DNA of 10,405 nucleotides from Prevotella sp. (GTDB lineage Bacteria > Bacteroidota > Bacteroidia > Bacteroidales > Bacteroidaceae). The notes below the pieces were generated by a model. That model did no database searches, had not been told where the DNA came from, and worked only from the letters and a program-made list of their open reading frames with translations. The stretch lies in contig JAGAPI010000254.1 in assembly GCA_017623335.1 (NCBI GenBank), positions 1-10,405 of the forward strand, written 5' to 3'. Both the position numbers and the translations under genes were made by a program. Shown one piece after another: positions 7,044 through 10,405 of this stretch (positions are counted from its first letter, which is position 1; each line of letters opens with the position of its first letter).

Positions 7044-7883
7044 ATGAACAAGATTGTAATAGTATTTTTGGGTGTTGGAGCGGTGATGCTCGGTTCGTGT
7101 GGAGGAAACAAGACATTGGACACGGCTGCGCCGGCAGACAGTGTGGTAGTGGCGGCAGATACCGTGGTTACAGACACATTGGAACAGCTTGTTTCGGAGA
7201 CGCCCATGCCCAAGGCAGCAGACGAGCTGTTTGATGATTTTTTCTTCAATTTCGCAGCCAACCGCAAGTTGCAGCGAAAGAGAATTGCTTTCCCGCTGCC
7301 GGTGACAAGGGGCAACCGCACCGACAGCATTACAAGGGACAAATGGAAGACGGAGACATTCTTCATGCGTCAGGGGTATTACACTCTGATATTCAACAAC
7401 CGCAAGCAGATGGACCGCGTGAAGGACACCACCATCAACCATGTTGTGGTGAAGAAGGTTTTCCTGCAGTCAAACGGCATAAAGGAATATGTGTTTGACC
7501 GCCGCAACGGGCTGTGGATGATGACGGCAATCAGTAACACCTCGATAGCAAAGAATAATAACGCCTCATTTCTTAAATTCTACAAGCAGTTTGCGTCAGA
7601 CCCTGAGTTTCAGGTGGAAAGCATAGATGAGACTGTAAAATTCACTGGTCCTGACCCTGACGATGATTTCTCAACTATGGAGGGTATACTTACTCCCGAC
7701 ACATGGCCTGCCTTTGCACCGGAACTGCCACATGAAATGATATACAACATACAGTATGGTGAGGATTATCCTGCGAGCAATTTCAAAATATTCCTCCTGC
7801 GCGGCATTTCCAACGGTATGGAGACCGAGCTGACCTTCCAACATAAGAATGGTGGATGGAAAGTGACGTCGCTGATACAATAA
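7044..7883 (+). CDS. Lipoprotein of unknown function, DUF4348-like
   Basis: The 279-residue product has a lipoprotein signal peptide, MNKIVIVFLGVGAVMLGSC, with C19 as the expected lipidated cysteine. A low-complexity linker rich in Ala, Asp, Thr and Val follows (about 25-55), then a globular domain starting DELFDDFFFNFAANRKLQ. Inside it are RKRIAFPLPV, three- to five-residue aromatic clusters and a C-terminal FQHKNGGWKVTSLIQ that resembles the closing strand of a small periplasmic beta-rich fold. I recall this pattern from the Bacteroidetes family DUF4348, but cannot verify that here. No catalytic motif is visible. It is the first gene of a likely operon with murB (31-bp gap), which may hint at an envelope role, though that is weak evidence. 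The start is fixed by the signal peptide and the upstream -7 element. Confidence 0.85.
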   Translation: MNKIVIVFLGVGAVMLGSCGGNKTLDTAAPADSVVVAADTVVTDTLEQLVSETPMPKAADELFDDFFFNFAANRKLQRKRIAFPLPVTRGNRTDSITRDKWKTETFFMRQGYYTLIFNNRKQMDRVKDTTINHVVVKKVFLQSNGIKEYVFDRRNGLWMMTAISNTSIAKNNNASFLKFYKQFASDPEFQVESIDETVKFTGPDPDDDFSTMEGILTPDTWPAFAPELPHEMIYNIQYGEDYPASNFKIFLLRGISNGMETELTFQHKNGGWKVTSLIQ

Positions 7884-7914
7884 CCCTGATTGTCCACACA
7901 TATTTATATATATA

Positions 7915-8931
7915 ATGAAGGATGTAAGAAACTATTCTCTGCTCGGCCACAACACATTTGGAATAAATGCCTCATGCGGCAGATTTGTTGAGGCAGCCAC
8001 TGCCGGCGAGGTGGTACAGTTTGTCAAATCATACAATGCCGGCTCCGATGAGCTGCTTGTAATTGGTGGCGGCAGTAACTTGTTGCTCACTGGCGACTAT
8101 AATGGTACGGTGTTTCATTCAGCCATACGCGGCATGAGTGTCGTCGGTGAAGATGCCGACAGTGTGCTGTTGCGTGTAGGCAGCGGTGAGGTGTGGGACG
8201 ATGTTGTGGAATATTGTGTTGCCAACGGCATGTATGGTGCTGAGAATCTCTCGGCAATTCCCGGTGAGGCTGGGGCGAGTGCGGTGCAGAACATCGGAGC
8301 CTACGGTGCCGAGGTGAAGGATATTATATATAAGGTGGAGGCGGTGGAGATAGCCATAGGTAACACCGTGGAGATTATGGCTGAGGATTGCGACTACAGC
8401 TATCGTCACAGCCGTTTCAAGTCAGAGTGGAAGAATAAGTTTATCATAACATACGTAACCTACCGTCTGTCAAAGCATTACAATCCGCGGCTCGACTATG
8501 GCAACATCCGTGCCGAGCTTGCAGTCAAGGGCATTGACACTCCCACTGCAGAGCAGTTGCGCCAGGTGATTACCGGCATAAGAAATGCCAAGCTGCCCGA
8601 CCCGAAGGTGGAGGGTAATGCCGGCAGTTTCTTTATGAATCCCATTGTAGACCGCAGCCTTTATGAAAGTCTGGTGGCGCAATATCCGGATATGCCGCAT
8701 TACGACGTGGATGCCGAAAGAGTAAAAATTCCTGCCGGATGGATGATTGACCGTTGCGGATGGAAGGGGAAGACCGTTGGGCGTGCAGGGGTACACAGCC
8801 GTCAGGCTTTGGTGCTTGTCAACCGTGGTGGAGCCGAGGGTAAGGATATCATCAATCTCTGCAATCTTGTGAGGGCAGATGTCAAGGCAAAGTTCGGCAT
8901 TGACATTCATCCCGAAGTGAATTTTGTATAA
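7915..8931 (+). CDS. murB: UDP-N-acetylenolpyruvoylglucosamine reductase
   Basis: The complete 338-residue protein has the long, E. coli-like (type I) MurB architecture. The FAD-binding half shows YSLLGHNTFGI at the N-terminus, VIGGGSNLLL at 49-58 and AIPGEAGASAVQNIGAYG at 114-131. The substrate domain shows YRHSRFK (R164), GNAGSFFMNP with S238 as the likely proton donor to the carbanion, KIPAGWMIDRCGWKG at 271-285, and the terminal HPEVNFV with E334. All expected catalytic positions are present. It reduces UDP-GlcNAc-enolpyruvate to UDP-MurNAc with NADPH in the cytoplasm, the second committed step of peptidoglycan synthesis. It is not in a dcw cluster here, but lies between the lipoprotein and the MBL-fold gene with gaps of 31 and 33 bp. 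Confidence 0.97.
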   Translation: MKDVRNYSLLGHNTFGINASCGRFVEAATAGEVVQFVKSYNAGSDELLVIGGGSNLLLTGDYNGTVFHSAIRGMSVVGEDADSVLLRVGSGEVWDDVVEYCVANGMYGAENLSAIPGEAGASAVQNIGAYGAEVKDIIYKVEAVEIAIGNTVEIMAEDCDYSYRHSRFKSEWKNKFIITYVTYRLSKHYNPRLDYGNIRAELAVKGIDTPTAEQLRQVITGIRNAKLPDPKVEGNAGSFFMNPIVDRSLYESLVAQYPDMPHYDVDAERVKIPAGWMIDRCGWKGKTVGRAGVHSRQALVLVNRGGAEGKDIINLCNLVRADVKAKFGIDIHPEVNFV

Positions 8932-8964
8932 TCGTATAATTTAGGGATTTGCCCATAGAAAACA

Positions 8965-9732
8965 ATGAAACTGACATTTCTCGGAACAGGAACATCGTGC
9001 GGAGTGCCCACCATAGGCTGCCAGTGCGAGGTGTGTACAAGCAGCGACCCTCATGACAGCCGTCTGCGCTGCTCGGCAATGATTGAGACTGCCTCCACCC
9101 GTGTTGTCATTGACAGTACTCCCGATTTCCGTCAGCAGATGATGCAGCGCGAATTTCGTAAGATTGACGGCATACTTGTCACCCACAGTCATTACGACCA
9201 TATCGGCGGCACCGACGATGTGCGTCCCTTCTGTGTTTTCGGCGACATCAATATCTATGGCAACACCCTGGCAGTGGAGGGTATGCGCCAGATGCTGCCT
9301 TACTGTTTTGCAGAGCATCTTTATCCCGGAGTGCCAAAACTCAGCCTTCACACCATTGAGCCTCACCGTGAGTTTGCTGTCGGCGACATCTCTGTGATGC
9401 CTTTCACCGTGATGCACGCAAAACTGCCTATTCTCGGTTTTCGTTTTGGCAACAGTCTTGCCTATATCACCGACATGAAGAGCATCGCCCACGAGGAGGA
9501 ACAGCATGTTTATGGTGTTGACACTCTTGTGGTGAATGCGCTCAGGCTTACCGAAGAGCATCAGTCGCACATTCTGCTTGACGAGGCTATTGAATTTGCT
9601 AAGAGGGTAGGGGCTCGCCGCACCTATTTCGTCCACATGAGCCACCATATTGGTCTTCATGAATCTACTTGCGCCATGCTGCCCAAGGGAATGACGCTGG
9701 CGTATGACGGCTTGGAAGTGGAGCTTATTTAA
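8965..9732 (+). CDS. PhnP-like metallo-beta-lactamase-fold hydrolase
   Basis: The 255-residue protein opens with MKLTFLGTGTSCGVP, the first strand of the metallo-beta-lactamase fold. The signature THSHYDHIGG gives H74, H76, D78 and H79; further ligands are H151 in FTVMH and D170 in AYITD, with a closing histidine in HMSHHIG (224-230). A cysteine group C19, C21, C24 in IGCQCEVC matches the structural zinc site known from E. coli PhnP, whose fourth ligand is a late histidine. PhnP hydrolyses a cyclic ribose phosphate in phosphonate breakdown, but no other phn gene is present, so the substrate here is open; related phosphodiesterases of this superfamily are common in Bacteroidetes. No signal peptide, hence cytoplasmic. 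It is the last gene of the likely three-gene operon with murB. Confidence 0.85.
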   Translation: MKLTFLGTGTSCGVPTIGCQCEVCTSSDPHDSRLRCSAMIETASTRVVIDSTPDFRQQMMQREFRKIDGILVTHSHYDHIGGTDDVRPFCVFGDINIYGNTLAVEGMRQMLPYCFAEHLYPGVPKLSLHTIEPHREFAVGDISVMPFTVMHAKLPILGFRFGNSLAYITDMKSIAHEEEQHVYGVDTLVVNALRLTEEHQSHILLDEAIEFAKRVGARRTYFVHMSHHIGLHESTCAMLPKGMTLAYDGLEVELI

Positions 9733-9776
9733 AGATGTCGGGGAGTAAACTCTTCTCAGATGAGCTTACTACATCT
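9733..9776. terminator. Imperfect hairpin in the convergent gap, possible bidirectional terminator
   Basis: AGATGT (9733-9738) pairs with ACATCT (9771-9776), and AGTAA (9744-9748) pairs with TTACT (9766-9770), with an unpaired cgggg bulge between the left arms and a 17-nt loop. It fills most of the 48-bp gap between two converging genes. No clean T-run follows on either strand, so it is not a classic Rho-independent terminator. Confidence 0.35.
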
Positions 9777-9780
9777 GATA

Positions 9781-10405
9781 TTATCGTATTGGGGTGATTT
9801 TAAGTTTATATCTGTCGCCGTCGAATTCTATCCGCATTGCCTTTTCATATCGGCAGTCGGTGGGCGATATTGCAAGCGCCGTGTGCCCGATGGTGCGGCG
9901 CAGGTTTATCTCCACGCAGGGATGGATGGCTATGCTGCCGTCGTGGCTTACAAGCATCATGTCCACTCCAAACACTCCGCTGTATCCTGCAAGATGCTGT
10001 GGCAGGACGTCCATCAACCTTTGCTTCACGTTTTTAAGCTGTTGTGCTGTAATATAGCGTGTTAACAGTTCTTCTTTAGTATTTTCCGTTGCAAGCATGT
10101 TGCCGCGGTATTGCCCGTTTTCGGTGTAGAAAAGCGACAGTCCGAGATAGGTGACATCGCCGTCGGGACCGATGCTGAACTCCATGGCAAAGTCTAATAT
10201 TTTGTTGTACCATGGCTCCACCATCACCGAGCCCTGTTTGGCAATGACGTTTCTCGCCCAGCCATCCTGATGGGGATTGAGGTTGCGGCTTTCAAGGTAG
10301 CGCAGTCCGCGGCCGCTGCTGCTCCACGGCATTTTTATCACCGCACTGCCGTAGTTGCCCACGGTGTCGTAAAGCTCGTTCATGCTGCGGCACTCCGTAA
10401 CGCTG
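9781..10405 (-). CDS. ATP-grasp-like protein, 5' part outside window
   Basis: Minus-strand frame open from the right edge to the TAA at 9781-9783, giving 207 visible residues. An ATG at 10381-10383 exists, but the frame stays open upstream of it through SVTECRS, so the real start is probably beyond the window and the protein is larger. Visible motifs fit the C-terminal part of an ATP-grasp fold: VIKMPWSSSGRGLRY (lysine then Gly-rich nucleotide loop), VMVEPWYNK and FAMEFSI, YSGVFGVDMMLV, and HPCVEINLRRT, where the E-x-N pair resembles the Mg-ATP ligands. ATP-grasp enzymes ligate a carboxylate to an amine or thiol through an acyl phosphate; substrate and pathway cannot be told from this part. 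The neighbour is convergent and gives no functional hint. Confidence 0.7.
   Translation of the reverse strand, partial: SVTECRSMNELYDTVGNYGSAVIKMPWSSSGRGLRYLESRNLNPHQDGWARNVIAKQGSVMVEPWYNKILDFAMEFSIGPDGDVTYLGLSLFYTENGQYRGNMLATENTKEELLTRYITAQQLKNVKQRLMDVLPQHLAGYSGVFGVDMMLVSHDGSIAIHPCVEINLRRTIGHTALAISPTDCRYEKAMRIEFDGDRYKLKITPIR

Noticed and set aside
6890..7442. Overlapping minus-strand frames across the lipoprotein gene
   Set aside because: The plus-strand frame has a lipobox, a -7 promoter element and a coherent domain; the antisense frames have none and would also run through the pheS promoter.

Overview
The window looks like a chromosomal segment from a Bacteroidales bacterium, probably Prevotella-like or a close relative. 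Supporting signs are Bacteroidetes-type -7 promoter elements (TAnnTTTG) upstream of three genes, the lack of clear Shine-Dalgarno sequences, an NspC-type polyamine gene, a lipoprotein resembling a Bacteroides-specific family, and secreted pectin-active glycoside hydrolases. I found no tRNA, rRNA, CRISPR array, insertion sequence or phage gene.

Left part (1-4612, minus strand): two secreted carbohydrate-active enzymes. A GH28 polygalacturonase-like protein is followed by a GH106-like alpha-L-rhamnosidase that runs off the left edge. Together they suggest the edge of a pectin/rhamnogalacturonan utilisation locus, with SusC/D partners and regulators, if any, outside the window. The GH106 gene carries seven tandem 7-bp units inside its coding sequence, and this is the most unusual feature here.

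Middle part (4666-6905, minus strand): pheS (phenylalanyl-tRNA synthetase alpha chain) followed after 29 bp by nspC (carboxynorspermidine/carboxyspermidine decarboxylase). These are housekeeping genes, probably co-transcribed from a promoter in the divergent gap 6906-7043.

Right part (7044-9732, plus strand): a probable operon of a lipoprotein of unknown function, murB (peptidoglycan precursor synthesis) and a PhnP-like metallo-beta-lactamase-fold hydrolase. It is transcribed divergently from pheS. A convergent partial ATP-grasp-like gene (9781-10405, minus strand) enters from the right edge, and the 48-bp convergent gap contains an imperfect hairpin. All gene-free gaps are under 140 bp. Apart from the repeat tract inside the GH106 gene, most of the window is ordinary.
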